Shown here: piece by piece, positions 36,213 through 45,399 of the stretch
How the letters are laid out: every line of letters begins with the position of its first letter
Numbering within the stretch: the first letter of the stretch is position 1
NCBI GenBank assembly: GCA_016178015.1
Contig: JACOUB010000034.1
Coordinates: forward strand, 1-64,000
Direction of reading: 5' to 3'
Length of the DNA: 64,000 bases
Source: Methylocystis sp.
Lineage (GTDB): Bacteria; Pseudomonadota; Alphaproteobacteria; Rhizobiales; Beijerinckiaceae
The notes under the pieces: model-generated
The model's database searches: none
Told to the model about the DNA's origin: nothing
The model's input: the letters and a program-made list of their open reading frames with translations, nothing else
Made by a program: the position numbers and the translations under genes

Positions 36213-38000
36213 TTATGGCGGGCATTGGCGCGCGAGTGGGGCGTCGACAGTCGGCATTCGATCGAGCGGCGGCGCCGAGTCCTGGCCGATGCCGAGCATT
36301 ATCGCCAGCTCTGCTTCGGGGAGCGGTCGGCCGAACAGATAGCCTTGGGCCATATCGCAGCCATGTTGCTTCAAGGCGTCGAGCTGCGCTTGCGTCTCCA
36401 CGCCTTCGGCCAGCACTTGCAAGCCGAGGGCTCTCGCAAGAGCGATGATCGCGACGATGATCTGCATGTCGGTTGCATCTTTCGGCGCATCGCGAACGAA
36501 ACTCCTGTCGATCTTGAGCTTGTCGATCGGAAACTTTTTAAGATAGGCGAGCGACGAATAGCCGGCGCCGAAGTCGTCAATGGCCATCGTCACTCCCAAC
36601 GCCTTGAGACAAGCTATTTTTAGTGAGATCACGCGATCCAGTTGCAACAGCGCGCTCTCGGTGATTTCCAGCTCAAGACAGTGGCCGGGCAAAGCGGTCT
36701 CCGTGAGGATGGCGCGCACACGCTCATGTATATCGGACTGCTGAAACTGTCGCGCCGATAGGTTCACGGCGACGCTTTTTATACACGCGTCGACTGTCAG
36801 CCACTTCTTCATCTGCATGCATGCGGTGCGCAAAACCCATTCCCCGAGCGGAATGATCAGGCCCGTTTCTTCGGCGAGCGGAATGAACCGATCGGGCGGA
36901 ACAAGGCCGATCTGCGGGTCTTGCCACCGCACCAGAGCTTCGACGCCTGTGACTTTGCCGTCGGCAAGCGACACCAGCGGCTGATAGTGGAGCACGAATT
37001 CGTCATGCTCCAGGGCGCGGCGCAGGCGCATTTCCATTTCCAGACGAGCGGAAGCCGCTTCGGTCAGCGCCGCCGAGTAGAAGCGATAGGTCGCTCTTCC
37101 GTGGCCTTTTGCTTCTTGGAGCGCAGCGTCGGCATGTTGCAGGAGGTCATGAGGACTCTCGCCGTCCTGCGGGAAGACGGCGATGCCGATGCTCGCGCCG
37201 AGGACGACTTCGCGGCCGCCGGCGAGCGCGAAAGGCCGATCGGACAATTCGTTGATCAACTGGTCGGCGACGCGGCCAGCGTCTTCGGGATGGGACAGCT
37301 CATCGAGGACGACCACGAACTCATCGCCACCGAGCCGCGCCAAAGTATCGGTGGGGGACAGTTTTTCGCGAAGGCGGCGACCGACGAGCTTGAGCAGTTC
37401 GTCGCCGGCTGGATGTCCGAGGCTGTTGTTTACGTCCTTGAATCGGTCGAGGTCGATGAACAGCACCGCGCCCGCTTTGTTGCTGCGCGCGGCCTGCGTC
37501 ATCGCCTGCTCGAGACGCGACAACAGGAGCAGGCGATTGGGCAGATCCGTCAGCTGGTCATGGTGGGCGATACGTTCCAGTTCGTCTTCGAACCGCTTGA
37601 TGAGGCCGGTGATGTCGGTGAAGACGCCGACGTAATTGACGACTTGGCCGGCGCCATTGCGGACGGCGCTGATCGTCAACCACTCGAGATAGATTTCCCC
37701 ACATTTGCGGCGGTTCCAGATCTCGCCATGCCAGCGGCCCTCTTCGATGATCGACCGCCACATGCGCTCATAGAACTCGGGCGCCTGACGCCCCGAGTGG
37801 AGAATGCGCATCCCCTCGCCCAGCAGTTCCGCTTCGGAATACCCGGTGATGGCGAGGAAGGCGGGGTTGACCGCGATGATGCGAGAGTCGGTATCCGTGA
37901 TGACCACGCCTTCGTGCGTGCTCGCGAACACGATTGCGGCCTGGCGAACCGCGTTTTTCTGGGCTAGGGCGGAACGCGCGCCGTAGCTGAATGATTTCAT
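36213..38000 (-). CDS. PAS-GGDEF-EAL cyclic-di-GMP protein
   Basis: 595 residues, no membrane segment. PAS sensor (about residues 15-125: FASTHEGVVITDTDSRIIAV, YSEAELLGEG), GGDEF cyclase domain with an intact RLGGDEFVVVLDEL and no RxxD inhibitory site in front (SPTD), and a complete EAL phosphodiesterase domain (GVEALVRWQDP, LELEITESALL, IDDFGAGYSSLAYLKKFPID). Both activities appear possible. The start MKSFSYGARSA was chosen; an upstream ATG would add 12 residues. It stands alone. Confidence 0.93.
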   Translation of the reverse strand: MKSFSYGARSALAQKNAVRQAAIVFASTHEGVVITDTDSRIIAVNPAFLAITGYSEAELLGEGMRILHSGRQAPEFYERMWRSIIEEGRWHGEIWNRRKCGEIYLEWLTISAVRNGAGQVVNYVGVFTDITGLIKRFEDELERIAHHDQLTDLPNRLLLLSRLEQAMTQAARSNKAGAVLFIDLDRFKDVNNSLGHPAGDELLKLVGRRLREKLSPTDTLARLGGDEFVVVLDELSHPEDAGRVADQLINELSDRPFALAGGREVVLGASIGIAVFPQDGESPHDLLQHADAALQEAKGHGRATYRFYSAALTEAASARLEMEMRLRRALEHDEFVLHYQPLVSLADGKVTGVEALVRWQDPQIGLVPPDRFIPLAEETGLIIPLGEWVLRTACMQMKKWLTVDACIKSVAVNLSARQFQQSDIHERVRAILTETALPGHCLELEITESALLQLDRVISLKIACLKALGVTMAIDDFGAGYSSLAYLKKFPIDKLKIDRSFVRDAPKDATDMQIIVAIIALARALGLQVLAEGVETQAQLDALKQHGCDMAQGYLFGRPLPEAELAIMLGIGQDSAPPLDRMPTVDAPLARQCPP

Positions 38001-38202
38001 GCCCCGCAATTTCTTTCGCACTCGAAAATCTCTCACGGCTCACCTGACGATCATTTAAGAACAATCATTTAGAGACAAGCTAGGTCCTCGCGGGCGAGTT
38101 CTGCCGGAAATCGCGTCTCTACTCATACGTGCTAGACATTACTATTATGTTACCAGTGGTTGTGTTGGCCGTGCTTCCGGTTAATTGCGCGAACACCCTC
38201 AG

Positions 38203-38383
38203 CGCGTCATGGCCGGGCTTGTCCCGGCCATCCACGCCGGGATGCAAACAGGAAATTTTCGTAAGGAAGCGGAAATGTCCCACCCCTCCTTCGGGACGCA
38301 TCGCGGCGTGTCGGCGTGGATGCCCGCGACATAGGCGAGCGAAGCAACGCCGTCTTCGACGGCTTTGCGCGGGCATGACGGGT
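38203..38383. repeat. REP-B element
   Basis: Inverted relative to the 31621 copy: starts GCGTCATGGCCGGGCTTGTC and ends GCGCGGGCATGACGGGTAAG, with an extra GAAGCAACGCCGTCTTCGAC hairpin near the right end, like the 2331 copy. 38001-38202 upstream of the GGDEF-EAL gene is AT-rich and holds TCATTTAAGAACAATCATTT, a short direct repeat. Confidence 0.85.
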
Positions 38384-38404
38384 AAGTATTTCTCGCCGTT
38401 GGCA

Positions 38405-39202
38405 TCACTCGCTTCTCGGCGGAAGCCGGCATGTTTCCGGTAATGAATGGTCGTATTGCGCCCGAGGCGTTTCGTCTTTTAATTCTATCCCCGTAAGCTT
38501 CCGTCGACGCGCCTCTGTGCATAAAAACGCCAATCTTTGTGCAGCTTGCGAGTATGGCATGCCTGCGGGACGAATATTCGACAGACAATTGCGCTCGGCG
38601 TCGGTGCGCCCGATACGCGGCGCAAAGGTGAGATAGGCTCCGAGACTGTCGGGCGAGGACAGACCGGGCCGCTCTCCGATCAGCACGACAACGAGTTTCG
38701 CTGCGAGCAGTTGGCCGATCTCGTCGCCGATGGCGACGCGCCCTTGCTCGGCCACGCATATGGGGCCGATTTTCCACGCGTCGCGATGCAATAGTGGGAG
38801 CGCTTCGTCCAACAAGGGTAGCGCATGCGACGTTGCGCGCGCGGAAAGACCGTCGGCGATGACAAAGACGATGTCGTAATCGCTTGACAACGACGCCAAT
38901 CGATCATGTGACGCGTCGTCGAGTCTGCGGCCGAGGTCGGGACGAAGCAAGTAGGCGCGGCGATCGCGTGCGGCGCTGTGCAATGGAACCGTCCGCAAGC
39001 CGCGCGATTGTAACCCATCGACCAGGGCTAGAGCGTCAAGGGCGTCGTTGACCGCGTCGCGCGCTTCGGCGTGCGCCAATTGAAATGCGAGATTGGCTTG
39101 CGTCGCGATCGCCGAACCAGCGCGGGGAAGACCGATGCGCGCATGGGTAGCGGCGCGCAACGACGCCCATTGGCGATCGATCTCGGCCGGGGTTGCGGCC
39201 AT
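38405..39202 (-). CDS. eutC: Ethanolamine ammonia-lyase small subunit
   Basis: Partner of EutB in the coenzyme-B12-dependent split of ethanolamine to acetaldehyde and ammonia. 265 residues with HARIGLPRAGSAIATQANL, VNDALDALALVDGL-like N-terminal region, FVIADGLSARATSHALPLLD and GERPGLSSPDSLGAYLTFAP, all family landmarks for cobalamin binding. The stop is 21 bases from a REP-B. Follows eutB after 3 bases. Confidence 0.95.
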   Translation of the reverse strand: MAATPAEIDRQWASLRAATHARIGLPRAGSAIATQANLAFQLAHAEARDAVNDALDALALVDGLQSRGLRTVPLHSAARDRRAYLLRPDLGRRLDDASHDRLASLSSDYDIVFVIADGLSARATSHALPLLDEALPLLHRDAWKIGPICVAEQGRVAIGDEIGQLLAAKLVVVLIGERPGLSSPDSLGAYLTFAPRIGRTDAERNCLSNIRPAGMPYSQAAQRLAFLCTEARRRKLTGIELKDETPRAQYDHSLPETCRLPPRSE

Positions 39203-39205
39203 GTT

Positions 39206-40585
39206 TCAAGCCTTCGTCAGCAAGGGCGCGAACGGCGCTGGCAGCGCTTCGGGTCTCACCAAGCCGCGATCGTTCATCAGGCCCATTGCTTTGAGCCATT
39301 CCGCGAATTCTGGCGCCGGCGACAAATTGAGGGTTTGCCGCACCGCAAGCACGTCGTGATACGACGTGCTTTGATAATTCAGCATGATGTCGTCCGCGCC
39401 GGGAACGCCCATGACATAAGCGACGCCGGCGACGCCGAGCAGCGTGAGCAGAACGTCCATGTCGTCCTGGTCGGCTTCCGCGTGATTCGTATAGCACGCG
39501 TCGCACCCCATCGGCAGGCCCAACAGCTTGCCGCAAAAGTGATCTTCGAGTCCGGCGCGAATGATCTGCTTGCCGTCGAAGAGATATTCGGGACCAATGA
39601 ATCCGACGACCGTGTTGACGAGCAGGGGCTTGAAGGCGCGAGCGACGGCATAGGCGCGCGCCTCCAGCGTCTGCTGGTCACAGCCATGATGCGCGTTTGC
39701 CGACAGCGCGCTGCCCTGGCCGGTCTCGAAATACATGACGTTGTCGCCGATCGTGCCGCGCCGCAGCGACAGCGCCGCCGCATGGGCCTCGCGTAAGAGG
39801 GCGAGATCGATCCCGAAGCTTCGGTTGGCGCCTTCAGTGCCGCCGATCGATTGAAAGACGAGATCGACCGGCGCGCCTTGCTTGATGAGCCGGAGCGTCG
39901 TCGTAACGTGCGCGAGAACGCATGACTGCGTCGGTATATCGAGCTTTGCACGCAAGTCATCGATAAGCCGCAAAAGGTCATAACATCGCTGCGGACTGTC
40001 CAAAGCGGGATTGATGCCGATGACGGCGTCGCCGGCGCCAAGCAACAGGCCATCGATCGCGCTGGCTAAGATTCCCTTGGGATCGTCGGTCGGATGGTTG
40101 GGCTGAATGCGCGAGGACAGACAGCCCGGCAGCCCAATGGTGTCGCGAAACCTCGTCACGACGCGACACTTGGCGGCGATTGCGATGAGGTCCTGGTTGC
40201 GCGATATTTTCGAAACGGCGGCCGCCATTTCCGGGGTCAGCCCCGGGGCCAACGCCGTCAGCGTTGCGCTGGTCGCAGAATCTGATAACAGCCAATCGCG
40301 CAATCCGCCGACGGTCAGACTGGCGATCGGCGCAAAGGCCTCGGCGTCGTGGCTGTCGATAATTAATCGCGTCACCTCGTCTTCCTCGTAAGGGATAAGA
40401 GGCTCGTTCAAGAAGGTCGACAGGGGCAAGTCCGCAAGCGCCATCTGCGCCGCGACTCGTTCGGCGGCGCTTGCTGCGGCGATTCCCGCCAGACAGTCGC
40501 CGGATCGTAATGGCGCAGCTTTCGCCATCAACGATTTCAGGTCTTGGAACGCGTAACGGGTTCCGCGGATCGTCGTCGCATACAT
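39206..40585 (-). CDS. eutB: Ethanolamine ammonia-lyase large subunit
   Basis: The catalytic TIM-barrel subunit, 459 residues. MYATTIRGTRYAFQDLKSLM starts it; ADLPLSTFLNEPLIPYEEDE, GDAVIGINPALD and VDLVFQSIGGTEGANRSFGI line the substrate pocket, and MSNDVMYFETGQG-like residues (DNVMYFETGQGSALSANAHH) follow. The start was set at M16 of the longer frame, matching known EutB N-termini. No shell genes, reactivase eutA or permease are in the window, so the enzyme appears to work free in the cytoplasm. Confidence 0.95.
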   Translation of the reverse strand: MYATTIRGTRYAFQDLKSLMAKAAPLRSGDCLAGIAAASAAERVAAQMALADLPLSTFLNEPLIPYEEDEVTRLIIDSHDAEAFAPIASLTVGGLRDWLLSDSATSATLTALAPGLTPEMAAAVSKISRNQDLIAIAAKCRVVTRFRDTIGLPGCLSSRIQPNHPTDDPKGILASAIDGLLLGAGDAVIGINPALDSPQRCYDLLRLIDDLRAKLDIPTQSCVLAHVTTTLRLIKQGAPVDLVFQSIGGTEGANRSFGIDLALLREAHAAALSLRRGTIGDNVMYFETGQGSALSANAHHGCDQQTLEARAYAVARAFKPLLVNTVVGFIGPEYLFDGKQIIRAGLEDHFCGKLLGLPMGCDACYTNHAEADQDDMDVLLTLLGVAGVAYVMGVPGADDIMLNYQSTSYHDVLAVRQTLNLSPAPEFAEWLKAMGLMNDRGLVRPEALPAPFAPLLTKA

Positions 40586-40699
40586 CGGCGGGCCGGCTTT
40601 CGTAAGCGCATGCTCGTTTTCCAGGCGCACATGCCGCCAGCGCGAAGCTACGTGAATCGGGCGAGCATGTCATACGATTTCGGGTCGATTGCTTCGATT

Positions 40700-40808
40700 G
40701 CCCCCTCCCCAACTCTCCCTTAGCGTTCCGCGGGAGAGGGAGCGCGCGAAACGCCGATCATTAGGGTCCCCTCTCCCGCGGAGCGGGGGAGGGACAGGGA
40801 GGGGGAAT
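40700..40808. repeat. REP-A element
   Basis: CCCCTCCCCAACTCTCCCTT, then CTCTCCCGCGGAGCGGGGGA (40770-40789). The outer CCCCCTCCCC (40700-40709) pairs with GGGAGGGGG (about 40797-40805). It separates divergent eutB and the aldehyde dehydrogenase; both promoters must lie around it in 40586-41001, but I see no clear hexamers. Confidence 0.8.
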
Positions 40809-41001
40809 GGGACAACAGCCACGAGCCCCTTGTGGAAATCGCGCGCCGCGACAAGATGAGTGACGCGATGGCGTCTGCTGGGCGATACTGCAAGCCTCGA
40901 GCTCTCTCGTAAGAGTGGTGGGTGCGACGACCTATCGAAAGCTCAGGGGGACAGCGGTCACCACGAGAGAGGCTAGTCGGATCGCGAGGAGGGAAGAATC
41001 G

Positions 41002-42522
41002 ATGCTGCATCAGACCATCAAAAAGCTCAAGGGCCATGTCGCCATCAAGCCGCGCTACGACAATTTCATCGGAGGCGGGTGGGCGCCGCCGGTTGCGGGC
41101 GAGTATTTCGACAATATCAGCCCGATCACCGGCCATCCGGTCTGCCAGGTGGCGCGCGGTCGGGCCGCCGACATCGAATTGGCGCTCGACGCCGCGCACA
41201 AGGCCAAGGACAAGTGGGGCAAGACGCCGGTCGCCGAGCGCGCCAATATTCTCAACAAGATCGCCGATCGCTTGGAGACCAATCTTTCGGCGCTCGCCTT
41301 GGTCGAGACGATCGACAACGGCAAGCCGATCCGTGAAACCAACGCGGCCGATCTGCCGCTCGCCGTCGATCACTTTCGCTATTTCGCCGCCTGCATTCGC
41401 TCGCAGGAAGGCTCGATCGGCGAGATCGATCGTGACACCATCGCCTACCACTTCCATGAACCGCTTGGCGTCGTCGGACAGATCATCCCGTGGAATTTTC
41501 CGATCCTGATGGCGGCGTGGAAGGTGGCGCCGGCGCTCGCCGCGGGTAATTGCGTCGTCTTGAAGCCGGCCGAGCAAACGCCGATGAGCATTCTGGTCGT
41601 CGCCGATCTCATCGCCGATTTGCTGCCGCGGGGGGTTCTCAACATCGTCAACGGTTTCGGCTTCGAGGCCGGCAAGCCGCTGGCGTCGAACAAAAGGATC
41701 GCCAAGGTCGCGTTCACCGGAGAGACGATGACCGGCCGCCTCATCATGCAATACGCTGCGGAAAATCTGATCCCCGTCACCCTGGAGCTCGGCGGCAAAT
41801 CGCCGAACATTTTTTTCGCCGACGTGATGGCGGAAGACGACGACTTCCTCGACAAGGCGCTCGAGGGCTTCACCATGTTCGCCCTCAATCAGGGCGAAGT
41901 CTGCACCTGCCCGAGCCGCGCCCTCGTGCAGAAGTCGATCTATGACAGGTTCATGGAAAAGGCGGTGGCGCGCGTCGCCAAGGTGCGGCAGGGCCATCCG
42001 CTCGATCCGGCGACGATGATCGGCGCGCAAGCCTCCAACGAGCAACTCGAAAAGGTTTTGTCCTATATCGACATCGGCCGCCAGGAAGGCGCCAAGGTTC
42101 TCGTCGGCGGCGAGCGCAACAGGCTCGCGGGCGAATTGAAAGACGGCTACTACGTCAAGCCGACCGTGCTCGAAGGCCACAACAAAATGCGCATCTTCCA
42201 AGAGGAGATCTTTGGACCGGTGGTGTCGGCGACGACCTTCGAGGATGAGGAGGAGGCGATCGCGATCGCCAACGACACGCCCTACGGGCTTGGCGCCGGC
42301 GTCTGGACGCGCGACGGCAACCGCGCCTATCGCTGCGGCCGAGCCATTCAGGCAGGCCGCGTCTGGACCAACTGCTATCACGCCTATCCGGCCCATGCGG
42401 CGTTCGGCGGCTACAAGCAGTCAGGGGTCGGCCGCGAAACGCATAAGATGATGCTCGACCACTATCAGCAGACCAAGAACCTGTTGGTGAGCTACAGCCC
42501 GAAGGCGCTCGGTTTTTTCTGA
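41002..42522 (+). CDS. NAD-dependent aldehyde dehydrogenase (acetaldehyde type)
   Basis: 506 residues, class 3-like ALDH as in AldB/ExaC. Landmarks: [32 protein letters not shown], catalytic Glu in [13 protein letters not shown], catalytic Cys in [13 protein letters not shown] and the C-terminal [34 protein letters not shown] precedes the ATG at 41002, which rules out the longer frame from 40915. Divergent from eutB; oxidising the acetaldehyde from EutBC to acetate is the obvious role. Confidence 0.93.
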   Translation: MLHQTIKKLKGHVAIKPRYDNFIGGGWAPPVAGEYFDNISPITGHPVCQVARGRAADIELALDAAHKAKDKWGKTPVAERANILNKIADRLETNLSALALVETIDNGKPIRETNAADLPLAVDHFRYFAACIRSQEGSIGEIDRDTIAYHFHEPLGVVGQIIPWNFPILMAAWKVAPALAAGNCVVLKPAEQTPMSILVVADLIADLLPRGVLNIVNGFGFEAGKPLASNKRIAKVAFTGETMTGRLIMQYAAENLIPVTLELGGKSPNIFFADVMAEDDDFLDKALEGFTMFALNQGEVCTCPSRALVQKSIYDRFMEKAVARVAKVRQGHPLDPATMIGAQASNEQLEKVLSYIDIGRQEGAKVLVGGERNRLAGELKDGYYVKPTVLEGHNKMRIFQEEIFGPVVSATTFEDEEEAIAIANDTPYGLGAGVWTRDGNRAYRCGRAIQAGRVWTNCYHAYPAHAAFGGYKQSGVGRETHKMMLDHYQQTKNLLVSYSPKALGFF

Positions 42523-42765
42523 GCGCTTGCAAGCTTTGCGGGAGGCGGCGGCGCGGCTGGTCGAGAGGGTTGTTCGCAAGGGCGCCATAATCTCGTCAGA
42601 AGAAACGCGTTTTCTGACGCGCCTCGTCCACGCGGCGGGCGGGGGCGAGGAGTCGCCCGCGTCCCCGACCAGGAGCGTCGCGAGGTGGCGCTTGCTCGCC
42701 GTTTGGGCTAAATACGTGTCGAAACAGTCGCCCAATTGTTTAAAAAGCCCGGTGAGGCCGATCGC

Positions 42766-43680
42766 ATGTCCGTCATTGTTCGCTCGACCCGTTTCTTCTC
42801 CCTGGCGCAAGCCGCGCTGCTCGCCGCCGCCCTCGTCGTTGCGGCGCCGGCGGGCCGCCCCCGCGCGGATATCTTGGATACCGTCACGAATAGCATCACC
42901 AGCGGTTTCGGTCTGTTCTCCGGCGAGAAATACAAGACCGAATTGCTCCCCGACATTCCCGCCGAGGATATTTACAATCAGGGCCTCGCGCGGCTCCAGT
43001 CGCATGATTACGAGGGCGCGGCGAAGAAGTTCGGCGAACTCGACAAGCAGTTTCCGTTTTCGCAATGGGCGCGCAAAGGTCTCTTGATGGCCATCTTTGC
43101 GCAATATCAGAAGCCGTCCTACGACGATGCGGTGCAATCCGCCCAACGTTACATCAACCTGTTTCCGACCTCTCCCGATACGCCCTACGTGTATTATCTG
43201 GCAGGCATGTCCTTTTACAATCAGGTCCCGATGGTGATGAACGACCAGGACACCGCCGAAAAGTCGTTGGCGATTTTCACGCAGCTCGTCGAGAAATTTC
43301 CCAAATCGGAATATGTGACCGACGCGAAATACAAGATGCAGGTCGTGCGCGACCAACTCGCGGCCAAAGAGATGTTGGTCGGGCGCTTCTATCTCACGCG
43401 CAAGAATTACCCGGCGGCGATCAATCGATTCCACGACGTGCTCGGCAAATATCAGTCGACGCGCCATGCCGAGGAGGCGCTCTATCGCCTCACCGAAGCC
43501 TACTATGCCATGGGGATAACCAACGAGGCGCAGACGGCGGCCGCCGTTCTGGGGCATAATTTTCCCGATTCGTCCTGGTACAAGGACGCGCACGCGCTGC
43601 TCAAGGGCGGCGGGCTGGAGCCGCAGGAGCATCAAGATTCTTGGCTTTCGAAGATCGGCAAGAAGCTCGGCGCCGGCTGA
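42766..43680 (+). CDS. bamD: Outer membrane protein assembly factor BamD
   Basis: 304 residues with tetratricopeptide-type helices: DIYNQGLARLQSHDYEGAA, QWARKGLLMAIFAQYQKPSY, YINLFPTSPDTPYVYYLAGM and HAEEALYRLTEAYYAMG. BamD is normally a lipoprotein of the BAM complex. Here the signal sequence (AALLAAALVVAAPAG) is followed by RPRADILD with no cysteine anywhere near, so the lipid anchor is absent. GC of the ATG choice is supported by MSVIVRSTRFF; an upstream ATG at 42736 would not add a Cys. recN follows 15 bp later. Confidence 0.92.
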   Translation: MSVIVRSTRFFSLAQAALLAAALVVAAPAGRPRADILDTVTNSITSGFGLFSGEKYKTELLPDIPAEDIYNQGLARLQSHDYEGAAKKFGELDKQFPFSQWARKGLLMAIFAQYQKPSYDDAVQSAQRYINLFPTSPDTPYVYYLAGMSFYNQVPMVMNDQDTAEKSLAIFTQLVEKFPKSEYVTDAKYKMQVVRDQLAAKEMLVGRFYLTRKNYPAAINRFHDVLGKYQSTRHAEEALYRLTEAYYAMGITNEAQTAAAVLGHNFPDSSWYKDAHALLKGGGLEPQEHQDSWLSKIGKKLGAG

Positions 43681-43695
43681 GGGCGAAGGGCGCTC

Positions 43696-45381
43696 ATGCT
43701 CGTTCGCCTGTCCATTCGCGACATCGTCCTCATCGATCGGCTCGATCTTGAATTTGCGGGCGGATTGACCACGCTGACCGGCGAGACGGGCGCCGGAAAA
43801 TCGATCCTTCTCGACGCCTTCGTGTTGGCGCTCGGGGCGCGCGGCGACAGCGCGCTGGTGCGGGCCGGCAAGGCGCAGGGACAGGTGAGCGCGGTCTTCG
43901 ATCTTTCTCCCGATCATCCCGCGCATGTCGCAGCCCGCGAATTCGGCCTCGACACGCAGGGCGAACTCGTCTTGCGGCGCGTGCAAATGAGCGACGGCCG
44001 CACCCGCGCTTTCGTCAACGATCAGCCGGTCAGCGCCCAGGCCTTGCGCGCCATCGGCCGCGAGATCGTGGAAATCCACTGTCAGCACGACGAGCGCGCC
44101 CTGATCGATCCGGGCGCGCATCGCGCCTATGTCGACGCGCATGGCGGGCTCGAAGCCAAGGCGGAAGAGGTGCGCGCGTTGCATCTCGCCTTGCAGGCGG
44201 CGCGGCAAATGTTCGCGGAAGAGGAGGCGCGTCTCGCCAAGGCGCGCACCGACGCCGACTATCTGCGCCATGCCCATGCGGAGTTGGAGACGCTCGCGCC
44301 CGCGGAGGGCGAGGAGACCGCGCTGGCCGAACGCCGGCAGACCATATTGCGCGCCGAAAAGGTCGCCGGCGACCTGCGCGACGCCTTTGCGGCCTTTTCC
44401 GGGGACGCCGCGCCGGCGGCGGAGATCGCCGCCGCGGCGCGCCGGCTGGAGCGCCGTGTCGCGCAGGCGCCGCAATTGCTCGAGGCGTCGGCGCGCGCGT
44501 TGGCGTCTGCGATCGATGCCCTCGGCGCCGCCGAGCAGGCGCTGGAACAGGCGCTGTTGGAGGCCGCCTACGATCCGGGCGAACTGGAGCGCGTCGAGGA
44601 GCGGCTGTTCGCGCTGCGCGCCGCGGCGCGCAAGCATCAGACCGGGGTGGACAATCTGGCGCAACTGGCGCGGCGGTTCGCCGCCGACCTCGAAGCGCTC
44701 GAGGCGCGCGAGGCGCGCCTCGTCGAGCTCGCGCAAGGCGTCGATGTGGCGACGGCCGCTTACGACGAGGCGGCGTCGGCCTTGTCGCAGGCCCGCCGGG
44801 CGGCGGCGGCGCGGCTCGACGCCTTGGTCGACGCAGAGTTGAAGCCGTTAAAGCTGGAGGGCGCGCATTTCGAAACGGAAATTTGGAGCGATCCGCACAA
44901 CGGCGGACCGGATGGCTATGATCGCGTCGAGTTCTGGGTGCAGACGAACCCCGGCGAGCGCCCGGGGCCGCTCACCAGAGTGGCGTCGGGAGGCGAGCTG
45001 GCGCGCTTCATGCTCGCCTTGAAGGTGGTGCTCGCCGATCGCGGCTCGGCGCCCACCCTGGTGTTCGACGAGATCGACACCGGCGTCGGCGGCGCCGTGG
45101 CCGACGCCATGGGCCAGCGCCTCGCTCGTCTCGCGTCTCGCGTGCAAGTGCTGGCGGTGACGCACGCCCCGCAGGTGGCGGCCCGCGCCGGCCGCCATTT
45201 GCGCATCGTCAAGACCGCCGCCGGCAAAGGGGCGGCGGTTGAGGACAACAGGGTCGCGACCAGCGTCGCCGTGCTCGAGCAGGCCGAACGGCGCGAAGAG
45301 ATCGCCAGGATGCTGGCCGGCGCCACCGTCACCGACGAGGCCCGCGCCGCCGCCGCCCGGTTGTTGGAAGGGGCGGGGTAG
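43696..45381 (+). CDS. recN: DNA repair protein RecN
   Basis: An SMC-like ATPase that holds broken DNA ends together. 561 residues: Walker A TGETGAGKSILLDAF near residue 35, a long coiled-coil middle, then signature VASGGELARFMLALKVVL and Walker B TLVFDEIDTGVGG followed by VLAVTHAPQVAAR. Spacing after bamD suggests one transcript, the common order bamD-recN in alphaproteobacteria. Confidence 0.97.
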   Translation: MLVRLSIRDIVLIDRLDLEFAGGLTTLTGETGAGKSILLDAFVLALGARGDSALVRAGKAQGQVSAVFDLSPDHPAHVAAREFGLDTQGELVLRRVQMSDGRTRAFVNDQPVSAQALRAIGREIVEIHCQHDERALIDPGAHRAYVDAHGGLEAKAEEVRALHLALQAARQMFAEEEARLAKARTDADYLRHAHAELETLAPAEGEETALAERRQTILRAEKVAGDLRDAFAAFSGDAAPAAEIAAAARRLERRVAQAPQLLEASARALASAIDALGAAEQALEQALLEAAYDPGELERVEERLFALRAAARKHQTGVDNLAQLARRFAADLEALEAREARLVELAQGVDVATAAYDEAASALSQARRAAAARLDALVDAELKPLKLEGAHFETEIWSDPHNGGPDGYDRVEFWVQTNPGERPGPLTRVASGGELARFMLALKVVLADRGSAPTLVFDEIDTGVGGAVADAMGQRLARLASRVQVLAVTHAPQVAARAGRHLRIVKTAAGKGAAVEDNRVATSVAVLEQAERREEIARMLAGATVTDEARAAAARLLEGAG

Positions 45382-45399
45382 GGGAGAAGAGCGCCAAGG

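Noticed and set aside
38405-40585. Ethanolamine microcompartment operon
   Set aside because: No BMC-domain shell genes, eutA or eutH are present near eutB/eutC.
40586-41001. Cobalamin riboswitch before eutB
   Set aside because: The gap holds a REP-A element; I do not see the conserved B12-box core or a matching terminator fold.
42421-44736. A 771-codon open frame on the minus strand over bamD and recN
   Set aside because: Antisense to two clear genes; no motif, and it crosses the intergenic gap of the real genes.
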